Assembly: GCF_043951865.1 (NCBI RefSeq)
Contig: NZ_JBINJF010000005.1
Span: 124,001-188,000, forward strand
Length of the DNA: 64,000 nucleotides
Reading direction: 5' to 3'
DNA from: JAMQKA01 sp043951865
GTDB lineage: Bacteria; Bacteroidota; Rhodothermia; Balneolales; Balneolaceae
Shown piece by piece: positions 6,674 to 15,395 of this stretch (the first letter of the stretch is position 1; every line of letters starts with the position of its first letter). Both the position numbers and the translations under genes were made by a program. The notes under the pieces are model-generated. The model saw only the letters and a list, made by a program, of their open reading frames with translations, did no database searches and had not been told where the DNA came from.

Positions 6674-7338
6674 AATAAATGAAAGAACATAAAATCCATG
6701 TTGGCTCCTTTCTTCAGAGCCATTCATAACAACGTTCTGTAACGCGCCAAAATTCCCATTATTTCTGTGGAATCACAAACTATTTTTCAAGCCTTTAGTG
6801 ATCGAACCAATCCCGGAAACGTCGCTTTTCCAATCCGGATATGAACCAAAATAAGGCGGTAAAATTTGTCCTGGATGATATGGATGAAGTAATTGAACCT
6901 GCCGTATTAAAAAACCAGCTAATCGAACGCTTAACAGTTCAAACATATTATTATGCAATGGAGAGGGGACAGAATGCCAAATACCTGAAATTTTTATTCA
7001 GGAAAAAAGTACGAACAAATTCTGAACCGGTATTTGAATAGTGAAAGAAGATCCTGGATGCACTAATGTGACCATTCCGCGGTCGGCAAATGGGAAAGCT
7101 TTCTTCCGACCGCCAAATGTTCATTGCTGGAGGTGTTTGACCATAATATTCCACAAATATTAATTTTTACTTATCTGCAAATTAATATTTAATAAAATTT
7201 TATACGTAGTTTATATTAGTAAGTGCACTGAAAGTAAATTACACAAATCAAGAAACGTTCAACGTATCTACAGAGGCTAGTTGACTTTCGCTAGCAGGTA
7301 CAACAGTCAGCATTTTAACAAGCAAAGAGGGAGCGTTT
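6674..7338. other. Spacer between ssrA and bactofilin
   Basis: About 660 bases hold the ssrA promoter (close to 6674-6720 on the minus strand, not resolvable by eye), one doubtful small reading frame (6841-7041) and an AT-rich stretch (7145-7260) that probably contains the bactofilin promoter. No RNA gene was seen in the remainder. Confidence 0.4.
6841..7041 (+). CDS. Possible small hypothetical protein (66 aa)
   Basis: A 66-codon frame beginning at ATG. Predicted helical and charged: acidic N-terminal third (FVLDDMDEVIEP), then LKNQLIERLTVQTYYYAMERGQNAKYL and a basic end (FLFRKKVR). The amphipathic pattern is protein-like rather than random, but there is no clear ribosome binding site and no family is recognised. 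It may be a real orphan small protein or chance. Confidence 0.35.
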   Translation: MNQNKAVKFVLDDMDEVIEPAVLKNQLIERLTVQTYYYAMERGQNAKYLKFLFRKKVRTNSEPVFE

Positions 7339-7662
7339 ATGACTAACGGCATAAATGGATATGTTTTTCTGGATGAAACCACCGATTTCGACGGCGACAT
7401 TGAAGCGGAGGTAGTGGTTCTTGAAGGAAGAGTCAGAGGTGAAGTCCATGCCAGGAGAGGTCTGCATCTCAAACAAGGGGCATACATTGAGGGCGAAATC
7501 CACACCGAAAATTTCACCGCGGAAAAAGGCGCCTCATGCAAAGGTGAGCTGTATGTAAATACCAAAAAACAGAGGGAGAATTCCAATGCCGCGCCGGGTA
7601 CCGGACCTGAAGTGGACGTGGCTCCCACCGGTACTCAAAACGAAAATGGTTCCCTTTTCTAG
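7339..7662 (+). CDS. Bactofilin-like polymer-forming protein (107 aa)
   Basis: Bactofilins are small cytoskeletal proteins that form a right-handed beta-helix and self-assemble into filaments. Residues ~5-75 show the repeating short-strand pattern with conserved glycines (FDGDIEAEVVVLEGRVRGEVHARRGLHLKQGAYIEGEIHTENFTAEKGASCKGEL, described here as consecutive six-residue turns). The C-terminal ~30 residues are a disordered Gly/Pro/Thr tail. A strong ribosome binding site (AGAGGGAG) sits about 6 nt before the ATG, unusual in this window. The domain is shorter than typical bactofilins (~110-residue core), so it may form a partner or minimal version. A second, similar protein is at 48584-49042. 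No signal peptide, so cytoplasmic. Confidence 0.8.
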   Translation: MTNGINGYVFLDETTDFDGDIEAEVVVLEGRVRGEVHARRGLHLKQGAYIEGEIHTENFTAEKGASCKGELYVNTKKQRENSNAAPGTGPEVDVAPTGTQNENGSLF

Positions 7663-7701
7663 CACTGCTATCACTACCTTCACAGCGGCCTTTATTTTTT
7701 C

Positions 7702-7728
7702 GTCCCTTTTGATCAATCCAAAAGGGAC
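7702..7728. other. Perfect 10-bp hairpin after the bactofilin gene
   Basis: GTCCCTTTTG, seven bases, CAAAAGGGAC. No T-run on either side. It lies between the convergent bactofilin and lysAC genes and may act as a bidirectional transcript end or mRNA-stabilising hairpin. Confidence 0.5.
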
Positions 7729-7938
7729 ACCTCAGTCGGGGAATAGCTTTTCTCTTGTTGGGACTCCCCCCTTTCCTTGTTCATTTTCGTCAGGGGGCCC
7801 TGGTGGGCGCCATCCCTAATCAAATGCAACTTATTTGAAGAAAATAGCGGAAAACCGTGCTTGTGAACGGCCCTTTCAGCCTTGCAAATTGCAGTTACAT
7901 CATGACTCAGGCTCTGTCTGAGGATGCCCTGATCAACC

Positions 7939-10527
7939 CTATATGACCACTTCGCTGGCGGGTTCACGCATGTTATAGCTGGAGCTCATTACATGCCCAT
8001 AGGCACCGGCGTTGGCAACAAGAATCACATCTCCCTCCCGTGATTCAGGTAAAAGGCGATCGATCCCCAGCTTGTCTCCAGATTCACAAATAGGCCCAAC
8101 AATATTGGTAATCTGCGTGGAAGATTCATCGATTTTTGTCAGGTTTACGATTGTATGGTGGGAGCCGTACAGGGCGGGGCGAATCAGTGAGTTCATCCCC
8201 GTTTCCACGCCCACATACCTGACCTTTCCTTTTCCCTTGATCTGGGTCACACGGGCCAGCAACACCCCGGCGGTGGCTACCATATACCGTCCCGGTTCCA
8301 TCCAGATCTCATATTGAGGAAAACCTTTTTTGAATTCGGCCAGTTCTCGTTCGACCTCCTGCAGATCAAGCGTCGATTGCATCTCATTTTCGCGGACTCC
8401 AAGTCCTCCGCCCACATCCAGAATCTCCACATCCTCGAATTGTTCAGCTGCTCCGGCCAGCACCAGGGCGGTTCTCTTCCAGCTTTCGGGATCTTTGATT
8501 CCGCTGCCGACGTGAGCGTGGAGCCCTTTCACCGTGATACTGTGTTGATCCACAATCGATTTCACCTCGTCGAGCTCAAATTGCGGGATACCAAATTTCG
8601 AGTTGGTGCCGCCTGTTCGTACATGCTTGTGATGCCCGTGGCCATGCCCTGGATCAATACGCAGAAATACTTCATGCCCGCTGAACACTTCCGTCCACTC
8701 CTGCAGGGGAAAAATATTATCGAGGGTTACATGTACGCCCAGCTCAAGCGCCCGCTCATATTCCACCCGCGGGGCAAAATTGGGCGTAAAGAGAATCCGA
8801 TCGGTGTCTATGCCCGGGAACAACTTCAGGATATACTCCACTTCTCCTATCGAAACACATTCGAAACCCAGTCCCCGGTCATGGAAAATATGCAGCAGCT
8901 GTTCGTTATTGTTGGCCTTGATCGCATAAAAAAGTCGATCCAGGGAAGTCAATTGCTGAAGGTTTTCAACCGTCTTTTCCACCTGTTCCGAGTCATAAAC
9001 ATAAACCGGCCCCTGTTTGTCCGCCAACTCAACAAGTGTTTTTCGCTTTGCCTTCCACCAGCTATCCCTGAAGGGTGAGGAGTCGGAATGCGACCCATTA
9101 ATTTGCTGCCAGGTGGGACCAAAGGAAATTTGTCCGGCAGACTTCGATATTACCTGCTCGTGCAGCTGCTGCACCAGTCGATCGGCCTGGCCTGAAGCTA
9201 CAACAAAAGTAAAATTCAGGTCGTTTGCCGCCTGGCTGACCAGGTAGACCTCGTGCTCCTGGAACACTTCAAAAGCAGAACCGAGCTGATGCAGGATGGT
9301 ACGGATATGGCGACCGAGCAGGCTCACCGCGGAAGTCGACTCAATAATCTGGACCCTGCAGAGTTCACCCAGATCGCTCACAAACTGATCTCTGATCTCA
9401 TGAAAATGGGTGTTGGCCCCGGGATCGAGAGAGACGGTAACATTTGAATCCGAGGTTGAAACCAGATCGATTGAAAGCCCATGCCGCTTAAACACGCTGA
9501 ACGCATCCGCAAGAAATCCCACCTGCTGCCACATCCCGAGGGTTTCCATACTCACCAGGGTCACATTCTCGCGAACCGAAATCGCCTTCACCAGCGCCTC
9601 ATCATCGGCTGCGGCGGCAGAGATGGTCGTCCCCTCCTGCCCCGGATCCTGTGTCCATTTGATATGAATCGGGATATTGTGGATGCGCGCAGGCATGATA
9701 CACCGGGGATGCAGTACCTTGGCACCATTGGTGGCGATCTCCTGCGCCTCGGCATAGCTGAGATGTTTCAACAGGCGTGCCGACGGGATTTCGTGCGGAT
9801 TGGAAGAAAACATGCCCGGCACGTCGGTCCAGATCTCCAGCCGCTCTGCCTGCAGTTTGGCGGCAAAATAAGCTGCCGAAACATCCGATCCCCCCCGGCC
9901 GAGAACAACCGTCTTGCCATCACCGTCACTGGCGATATAGCCCTGCGTCAGTACCAGTTCGTCTTCTTCACGGTCCAGTTCCTGCTGTAGCGGGTGGTCC
10001 TCCCCGGTATCGCAGATGGCGGAAAGTGCCAGTGACTTTTCACTGGCATTCTTTACCGGAATACTCTTCAACATTGATCGGGCATCCCTCCAATTGGCAC
10101 TCAGCCCCTGCTGCTTCAGGTACGCTGCGCCGAGCCTGGTTGACATCAGCTCACCCAGCGCCATGATGCGCGCCTGCACATGGTATCCCGCCTCCTTCAA
10201 CAGGGCGATACCGCGTGCAAGCTGTTCGAGCTCCTTGAACTCATCGGCCAGCAGCTGATCTGCATCGAGCCCCAAATCTTTTGCAAGCGTGCGGTGTTGC
10301 TGTTTAATCTCCTCGACGATCGACTCAGAACTTTCCGTCGATCCCGGTTCAATCACCTTTTCCAGTTTGTTTGAAATGCCACTCAGCGCCGAATGAACCA
10401 GGCAAACACGGTACCCATCGCGGAGCCGGCTTTGCAATATGGATGTGATATTTTTCCAGTTGTCCAGGGAGGATACACTGGTTCCTCCAAATTTCAGTAC
10501 GATCCAGTTTTTGGTATTATTCGTCAT
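7939..10527 (-). CDS. lysAC: Bifunctional aspartokinase / diaminopimelate decarboxylase
   Basis: A fusion of the first and last enzymes of lysine biosynthesis. Residues 1-~300 are the aspartate kinase domain (KFGGTSV at 12-18, GRGGSDVSA at 210-218); ~315-465 hold the ACT regulatory region (SMETLGMW..., a second ACT-like unit near VSLLGRHIRTI); ~490-862 are the alanine-racemase-fold diaminopimelate decarboxylase with the PLP lysine K537 in FYAIKANN, HAHVGSG, LDVGGGLGV, EPGRYMVA and the substrate-binding GPICESGDKLG. Aspartate is phosphorylated at entry and meso-DAP is decarboxylated to lysine at the end, so the fusion joins pathway ends that do not share an intermediate; ACT domains suggest lysine or threonine feedback on the kinase. 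Such fusions are known in some proteobacteria and in this phylum. No neighbours from the same pathway are visible. Confidence 0.95.
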   Translation of the reverse strand: MTNNTKNWIVLKFGGTSVSSLDNWKNITSILQSRLRDGYRVCLVHSALSGISNKLEKVIEPGSTESSESIVEEIKQQHRTLAKDLGLDADQLLADEFKELEQLARGIALLKEAGYHVQARIMALGELMSTRLGAAYLKQQGLSANWRDARSMLKSIPVKNASEKSLALSAICDTGEDHPLQQELDREEDELVLTQGYIASDGDGKTVVLGRGGSDVSAAYFAAKLQAERLEIWTDVPGMFSSNPHEIPSARLLKHLSYAEAQEIATNGAKVLHPRCIMPARIHNIPIHIKWTQDPGQEGTTISAAAADDEALVKAISVRENVTLVSMETLGMWQQVGFLADAFSVFKRHGLSIDLVSTSDSNVTVSLDPGANTHFHEIRDQFVSDLGELCRVQIIESTSAVSLLGRHIRTILHQLGSAFEVFQEHEVYLVSQAANDLNFTFVVASGQADRLVQQLHEQVISKSAGQISFGPTWQQINGSHSDSSPFRDSWWKAKRKTLVELADKQGPVYVYDSEQVEKTVENLQQLTSLDRLFYAIKANNNEQLLHIFHDRGLGFECVSIGEVEYILKLFPGIDTDRILFTPNFAPRVEYERALELGVHVTLDNIFPLQEWTEVFSGHEVFLRIDPGHGHGHHKHVRTGGTNSKFGIPQFELDEVKSIVDQHSITVKGLHAHVGSGIKDPESWKRTALVLAGAAEQFEDVEILDVGGGLGVRENEMQSTLDLQEVERELAEFKKGFPQYEIWMEPGRYMVATAGVLLARVTQIKGKGKVRYVGVETGMNSLIRPALYGSHHTIVNLTKIDESSTQITNIVGPICESGDKLGIDRLLPESREGDVILVANAGAYGHVMSSSYNMREPASEVVI

Positions 10528-10712
10528 TGTACGCCTGTATTACAATTTTAAATCTCGCAAAAAGAAAACAAATATCCAGCGTTTCTGAAAGCCCCATAAG
10601 TTAACACAAAAATAATTAGTCATTGGCACAAAAATTCGTGTAACTTTTTGTGCGTCCAATCGTAACCGAGACTCAATTTTTAATTTGTAGAGGGCTCTAA
10701 AAACCAGGAGTT

Positions 10713-10793
10713 TTGTTCAAGGCCAAAGCCTGAGCGGATTCGGAACCGCAGTTTATACCTCATAAATGAGGATTTTGAATCCGCGAAAATGCC
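10713..10793 (+). repeat. CCTC/GAGG repeat family, copy 1
   Basis: An approximately 80-bp non-coding segment containing CCTCATAAATGAGG (10758-10771) followed by a GATTTTGAA...AAAATGCCG block. Related segments occur at 33885-33978 and 60241-60313. It ends 27 bp before the TonB-receptor start at 10821. The 293-bp gap 10528-10820 contains nothing else recognisable beyond AT-rich promoter-like DNA near 10600-10690. Confidence 0.5.
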
Positions 10794-10820
10794 GGAATTG
10801 AGCAACACAACGGTTTTCCA

Positions 10821-13109
10821 ATGCCCTCTTGTAACCATTTACTATTCCCCTTGAGAACTCTCACCATTTTCGCCGCCGTCATACTCCTGCCCGCTCTGCT
10901 CGCCGCCCAGGAAACCGCTTCCGTAAATGGATATGTGACCGATTCAGAAACCGGGGAGACACTCATCTCCGCCAACGTGGCCCTGGAAGGCACCCGGAAA
11001 GGGACCTCAACCAACACCTCCGGATACTACACGCTCACCGGTATTGCACCGGGCGAACACGTCATACTTGTCTCCTATATCGGCTACCAGAGTTACCGCA
11101 GGGAGATCTCACTGAAACCCGGCGAAAGCCTCCGCCTCGACATCGAGCTATCCCCGGAAGGGATCCAGATGGATGAAATTGTGGTGGAGTCGGAAATGGA
11201 AAAAGAGGAACAAAAAAATATTGGGATTTCCCAGGTACAAACCGAATTGATCAAGGAGGTCCCCTCGGTCTTTGAGGCGGATGTATTCCGCGCCGTACAG
11301 CTTCTGCCCGGCGTTAAAGCTGCTTCCGATTTTTCCAGTGGACTCTATATCCGCGGGGGAAGTCCCGATCAGACGCTGATCCTGCTCGACCGCACCACCG
11401 TCTACAATCCCACACACTTTTTCGGATTTTTCTCCACTTTCAATCCCGATGCAGTTAAGGATGTACGGCTCTACAAGGGAGGATACCCTGCAGAATACGG
11501 CGGTCGGCTCGGCTCCGTGCTCGACATCCACAACAAAGATGGAAATCGAAATGAATTTAACGGGTCGGCCTCCATCGGGTTGCTGGCATCCCGGGTGTCT
11601 GTGGAGGGCCCTTTTGAAAAGGGCTCGTACATGCTGGCGGTACGCCGCTCCACGCTTGAGCCGCTGCTGGCCGTCTTGCAGGAAAGCCAGGACAATATTC
11701 CCGAAAGTTTTTATTTCCTGGACCTGAACGGCAAAGTGAATTATGACGCCGATCCCGACAACAAGTTTTCACTGGCCTTCTACTCCGGAATCGACAACCT
11801 GTTGTTCCCGTTTGCCGAGGACGCCAGCATCAAGCTCAATTACGGAAATCAGACCATCAGCTCCACCTGGACCCATATTTTTTCAAACAAGGTGTTTTCA
11901 AACCTTACCGTCACCGGTTCGCGCTATTTCAACTTCCCCTCATTCAATATCGCCAGCACGCCCTTCAAGCGGTCCAACAACATCTACGATTTTTCAGTCA
12001 AGGGGGATGTCGAATACCAGCCCGGCGATCGCCATTCCGTCTCTGCCGGCTTCTGGAGCGGTCTCATGACCCTGAAAGTACAAGACCAGTTTGACGGTGA
12101 GGATACTTTTAGCTCGCGTATTCAATCGCATTACACCTCGCTTTATGCACAGGATGAATGGGCCATCACCGACCAGGTAGAGATGACAGCCGGACTCCGG
12201 CTCAACGGGTTCAGCGAAGGCAACTACTGGAAACTGGCCCCGCGCGTTTCCATCGAGTATCAGCCGGTCGACGAGGTGCGCTTCCAGGCTGCATACGGGC
12301 GATACAACCAGTTTCTGACGCTGATCTCCAACGAGGCGTTCTCCGGATTTGACACCTGGCTCACCACCGATACCGGGGTAGAGCCCGCCTATGGCGACCA
12401 ATATGTGGTTGGAGCCAAAACCCAGCCGTGGGAAGGATATGGACTGGATATGGAGATCTATTACCGAACCATGGAAGACCTGTTCGATCTCAACCCCTTC
12501 CTGCCCGATGTAGCCGGGCTCGACTACCCCGACCTATTTCGGTTCGGGACCGGGTATGCCTACGGGGCCGAATGGATGCTGGAACGGCAGGTCGGGCGGT
12601 TAACCGGCTTCCTGGGGTACACCTTCAGCGTGTCGCGGCGAAAATATCCGGGCTTTAACACGCCCATCGGGCAGCCGGAACATGCGCGCTTCTTTCCGCC
12701 CAAGTACGATCGAAAGCACGATATTAACCTGGTGATGAACTACGCGCTGAGCTCGCGCTGGAAGGCCTCTGCCGTGTTCAATTATTCCACCGGCCAGGCG
12801 TACACCAAGCCGCTGGGGCGCACCGTCGCTTTTGATTTCCCCACCGAATCTCAGCCACTCGATGCCCTGGTCATCGGAAAAGTGAACGCTTCCCGCCTGC
12901 CGGCCTATCACCGGCTGGACCTGGGCTTTACCCGCTCCGGCAGCTTTTTTGGGATGGGTGAGGCCCGCTGGCAGTTTCAGCTTATCAATGTGTATTCCCG
13001 CCGTAACGTCTGGTTCTACAACTTCAACTTTGATGAAAATCCCATTGAGCGTGAAGAGGTTACCATGCTTCCCGTTCTTCCGAATATTTCATACACCGTC
13101 AACTTTTAG
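10821..13109 (+). CDS. TonB-dependent outer-membrane receptor with carboxypeptidase-like N-domain
   Basis: A 762-residue receptor. Residues 1-~30 are a signal peptide ending in ALLAAQE; ~32-115 a CarboxypepD_reg-like beta-sandwich (VNGYVTDSETGETLISANV...YIGYQSYRREI); ~140-235 the plug (FRAVQLLPGV, GLYIRGGSPDQTLILLDR, DAVKDVRLYKGGYPAEYGGRLGSVLDI); the rest is a 22-strand barrel ending in NISYTVNF with terminal Phe, the usual sorting signal for the BAM machine. Family members import large ligands using TonB energy. The next gene, 6 bp downstream, encodes a DUF4249 lipoprotein, a frequent partner of this receptor class, so the two probably form a receptor-lid complex. Ligand unknown; no iron or B12 signature is seen nearby. 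Confidence 0.93.
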   Translation: MPSCNHLLFPLRTLTIFAAVILLPALLAAQETASVNGYVTDSETGETLISANVALEGTRKGTSTNTSGYYTLTGIAPGEHVILVSYIGYQSYRREISLKPGESLRLDIELSPEGIQMDEIVVESEMEKEEQKNIGISQVQTELIKEVPSVFEADVFRAVQLLPGVKAASDFSSGLYIRGGSPDQTLILLDRTTVYNPTHFFGFFSTFNPDAVKDVRLYKGGYPAEYGGRLGSVLDIHNKDGNRNEFNGSASIGLLASRVSVEGPFEKGSYMLAVRRSTLEPLLAVLQESQDNIPESFYFLDLNGKVNYDADPDNKFSLAFYSGIDNLLFPFAEDASIKLNYGNQTISSTWTHIFSNKVFSNLTVTGSRYFNFPSFNIASTPFKRSNNIYDFSVKGDVEYQPGDRHSVSAGFWSGLMTLKVQDQFDGEDTFSSRIQSHYTSLYAQDEWAITDQVEMTAGLRLNGFSEGNYWKLAPRVSIEYQPVDEVRFQAAYGRYNQFLTLISNEAFSGFDTWLTTDTGVEPAYGDQYVVGAKTQPWEGYGLDMEIYYRTMEDLFDLNPFLPDVAGLDYPDLFRFGTGYAYGAEWMLERQVGRLTGFLGYTFSVSRRKYPGFNTPIGQPEHARFFPPKYDRKHDINLVMNYALSSRWKASAVFNYSTGQAYTKPLGRTVAFDFPTESQPLDALVIGKVNASRLPAYHRLDLGFTRSGSFFGMGEARWQFQLINVYSRRNVWFYNFNFDENPIEREEVTMLPVLPNISYTVNF

Positions 13110-13115
13110 CATCCT

Positions 13116-14009
13116 ATGTTCAGATACCTCGCATTAACATCGTTTATCCTTTTTATCCTCGCTTCCGCGGGCTGCGAACTCTACCCCCAGGATGAGTTTG
13201 AGGAGCAGTATGTAGTTGAATCGTACCTGGTAGCCAACCGCACGCTGCCCCAGGTCCGTATTTCCAGGACGGTTCCGGTCGACCAGCGATACAACTTCAA
13301 CGACGCCGCCGTCAATGATGCCGATGTCGAGATCCGCCTGCTGGACGAGTCGGGCGAAACCGTCGAAGATCGCTTCTCCTTCAGGCGCCGGTCAAATGGA
13401 ATATATGAAACCGGTAACCCTCACAAGGTCCTGCCCGGGCGAACATATCAGCTGCACGTCACGTTTAGCAACTCTGTCGAAGAGATCGAGGGCACCACGC
13501 GCATTCCCGGGGCTTTTAAGGCCGAAAATTCCACTGAAGACAGAATCACTTACCAGGATCCGAACCAGATCACCATAAATACCACGAGAAGTGCGTACCC
13601 CGGGCGGCAGGCATTTTTCATTTTTACGGTGGAAGCGGGGAATCCTGCCGTCGAAAACCTAACGCCCTTCTACGCCGACCAGGTCAACAACCAGGACCAG
13701 GAGATCGCCGGCTATTATTCCAACTCTTCTGGAATTGTGAATGAAGAAAATTACGAAGAGAACGAGGATGGGACATTAACCCTGCGGCTGCCCTGGCTGG
13801 CCGTCGCTTTTTATGAAGAAAATTATATCATCGCAAGCGCTATTGACGATAACATGTATGACTTTTATCGCTCCCAGGATGTACAGACCGGGGGCAGCAC
13901 ACTCCCTCCCGGCGAACTGCAGAATATCATCTACAACCTGGAGGGCGGCATCGGCATTTTTGGCAGCCTGGCCAGCGATACGGTTGAAGTGTTTATTGAA
14001 CGAAATTGA
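13116..14009 (+). CDS. DUF4249-family lipoprotein
   Basis: A 297-residue lipoprotein. The N-terminus has a hydrophobic segment ending in a lipobox (ASAGC, Cys20), followed by YVVESYLVANRTLPQVRISRTVPVDQRYNF, the family hallmark, and a paired beta-sandwich (DADVEIRLLDESGETVEDRFSF, PGRTYQLHVTF). The tail (ALIDD-like SAIDDNMYDFYR) with GIGIFGSLASDTVEVFI is also typical for DUF4249. It starts 6 bp after the receptor stop, so the pair is an operon, and the protein probably sits on the outer membrane as the surface partner of the receptor. Function of the family is not established. Confidence 0.85.
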   Translation: MFRYLALTSFILFILASAGCELYPQDEFEEQYVVESYLVANRTLPQVRISRTVPVDQRYNFNDAAVNDADVEIRLLDESGETVEDRFSFRRRSNGIYETGNPHKVLPGRTYQLHVTFSNSVEEIEGTTRIPGAFKAENSTEDRITYQDPNQITINTTRSAYPGRQAFFIFTVEAGNPAVENLTPFYADQVNNQDQEIAGYYSNSSGIVNEENYEENEDGTLTLRLPWLAVAFYEENYIIASAIDDNMYDFYRSQDVQTGGSTLPPGELQNIIYNLEGGIGIFGSLASDTVEVFIERN

Positions 14010-14127
14010 TCCTCCTTATCTGCCGGGATAGAGAAAAGCTCTTGTAAAACGATAATAATTATTACACTCTCCGAGTTATACTTACATTAAAACCAGCATC
14101 AAACCACAAGGCGTAACGGCAACCCGC

Positions 14128-14808
14128 ATGATCCAGAAAATCATAGTAGTTTCGATCAGCATCTTTTTCGTTACCGGCTTCCCGCACGTGGCACCCGCAC
14201 AGTCTGAGACAGGCACCCCGATGGCACGCATTAAGTACCGCGGCGGGGGCGACTGGTACAATGACCCATCGGCCTTCAGGAATCTGCTTGAATTTGCCAA
14301 CCAGCAGATCCCCGTTACGCTGGATCCCGAGTACGACGATGTGGCCCTGGGCAGCCGCGATCTCCACCAGTACCCGTTTGCTTTTTTGACCGGCCACGGC
14401 ACCATCGCCGTCAACGAGGCTGAAGCCCGCAACCTGCGGGAATATCTCGACAACGGCGGCTTCCTGTATATTGATGACGATTACGGGCTGGACGACAATT
14501 TCAGGAAGATGCTCGACCAGGTGTATCCCGACGAGGAGCTGGTGGAGCTGCCGTTCGACCACCCGATATATCACCAGGTGTTCGACTTCCCGGAGGGATT
14601 GCCCAAAGTCCATGAACACGACAATAAACCGCCCCAGGGATTTGCGCTCTTCCGGAACGGGCGGATGGTGGCCTTCTACACATATGAATCGAACCTGGCG
14701 GACGGATGGGCCAACCCGGAAGTCCACAACAACCCGGAACCGCTGCGGCAAAAAGCACTGCAGATGGGGACCAACATCCTGGTCTATGCCCTGACCAGCG
14801 GCCGATAG
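14128..14808 (+). CDS. DUF4159 protein, exported
   Basis: A 226-residue protein. Residues 1-~25 form a signal peptide (IIVVSISIFFVTGF...APAQ). The mature part begins MARIKYRGGGDWYNDPSAFRNLL, then PVTLDPEYDDVALGSRDLHQYPFAFLTGHG, EARNLREYLDNGGFLYIDDDYGLDDNF and DHPIYHQVFDFPEGLPKVHEHD, all characteristic of DUF4159. The fold resembles the glutamine-amidotransferase-like/ThuA group, with GGFLYIDD in the position of the central loop. Usually found with AAA+/VWA gene sets in this phylum, but here it stands alone between the receptor pair and rpiB. Function unknown; likely periplasmic. Confidence 0.85.
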   Translation: MIQKIIVVSISIFFVTGFPHVAPAQSETGTPMARIKYRGGGDWYNDPSAFRNLLEFANQQIPVTLDPEYDDVALGSRDLHQYPFAFLTGHGTIAVNEAEARNLREYLDNGGFLYIDDDYGLDDNFRKMLDQVYPDEELVELPFDHPIYHQVFDFPEGLPKVHEHDNKPPQGFALFRNGRMVAFYTYESNLADGWANPEVHNNPEPLRQKALQMGTNILVYALTSGR

Positions 14809-14948
14809 ACAACCGAAGACCGTAAAACACTTAAATTTTAAAAAATCATTATTCCTGTTTTGATATTCAACATTCCCTCCTTTTCAGTGAATAATATTTT
14901 CAAGATATTACGGAACTAAAATTTTAACCAAGCCAGCAGGTGATATTG

Positions 14949-15395
14949 ATGATAATCCCGATTGCCAGTGATCATGCAGGGTATGAGGCCAAAGAAACTG
15001 TCGTTAAAATTTTGGAAGAGATGGGACACATGCCGGTTGATTTTGGCACCCACTCCGACGATTCGGTCGACTACCCCGACTTTGCGGTCCAGGTGGCCGA
15101 AAAGGTCGATTCCGGGGAGCACGAGCAGGGCATCCTCATCTGTGGAAGCGGCCAGGGCATGTGCATGACAGCCAACAAATTTAAAAATATACGGGCAGCC
15201 CTGGCATATAACGAGGCGTCTGCGGCCCTGACCCGACAGCACAACAACGCCAATATTCTCTGCCTTCCCGGTCGCGAACTCAACGAGGAGCAACTGCGCT
15301 CAATTCTGCAATCCTGGCTGGATGCAACCTTCGAGGGCGGCCGGCACGAACGCCGCGTCAACAAAATACATTCGCTAACCGAAAAAGACGATTAA
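14949..15395 (+). CDS. rpiB: Ribose-5-phosphate isomerase B
   Basis: Interconverts ribose-5-phosphate and ribulose-5-phosphate. The 148-residue protein has IASDHAGYEAKE at the N-terminus (Asp and His of the active site), DFGTHSDDSVDYPDFA, GILICGSGQGMCMTANK with the catalytic base cysteine, and the motif RQHNNANILCLPGREL. Length fits RpiB. The ATG at 14949 is preferred over a GTG three codons earlier because the protein then begins MIIPIASDH, as in homologues. The stop codon overlaps the start of glyA by one base (TAATG), so the two are translationally coupled. Confidence 0.95.
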   Translation: MIIPIASDHAGYEAKETVVKILEEMGHMPVDFGTHSDDSVDYPDFAVQVAEKVDSGEHEQGILICGSGQGMCMTANKFKNIRAALAYNEASAALTRQHNNANILCLPGRELNEEQLRSILQSWLDATFEGGRHERRVNKIHSLTEKDD

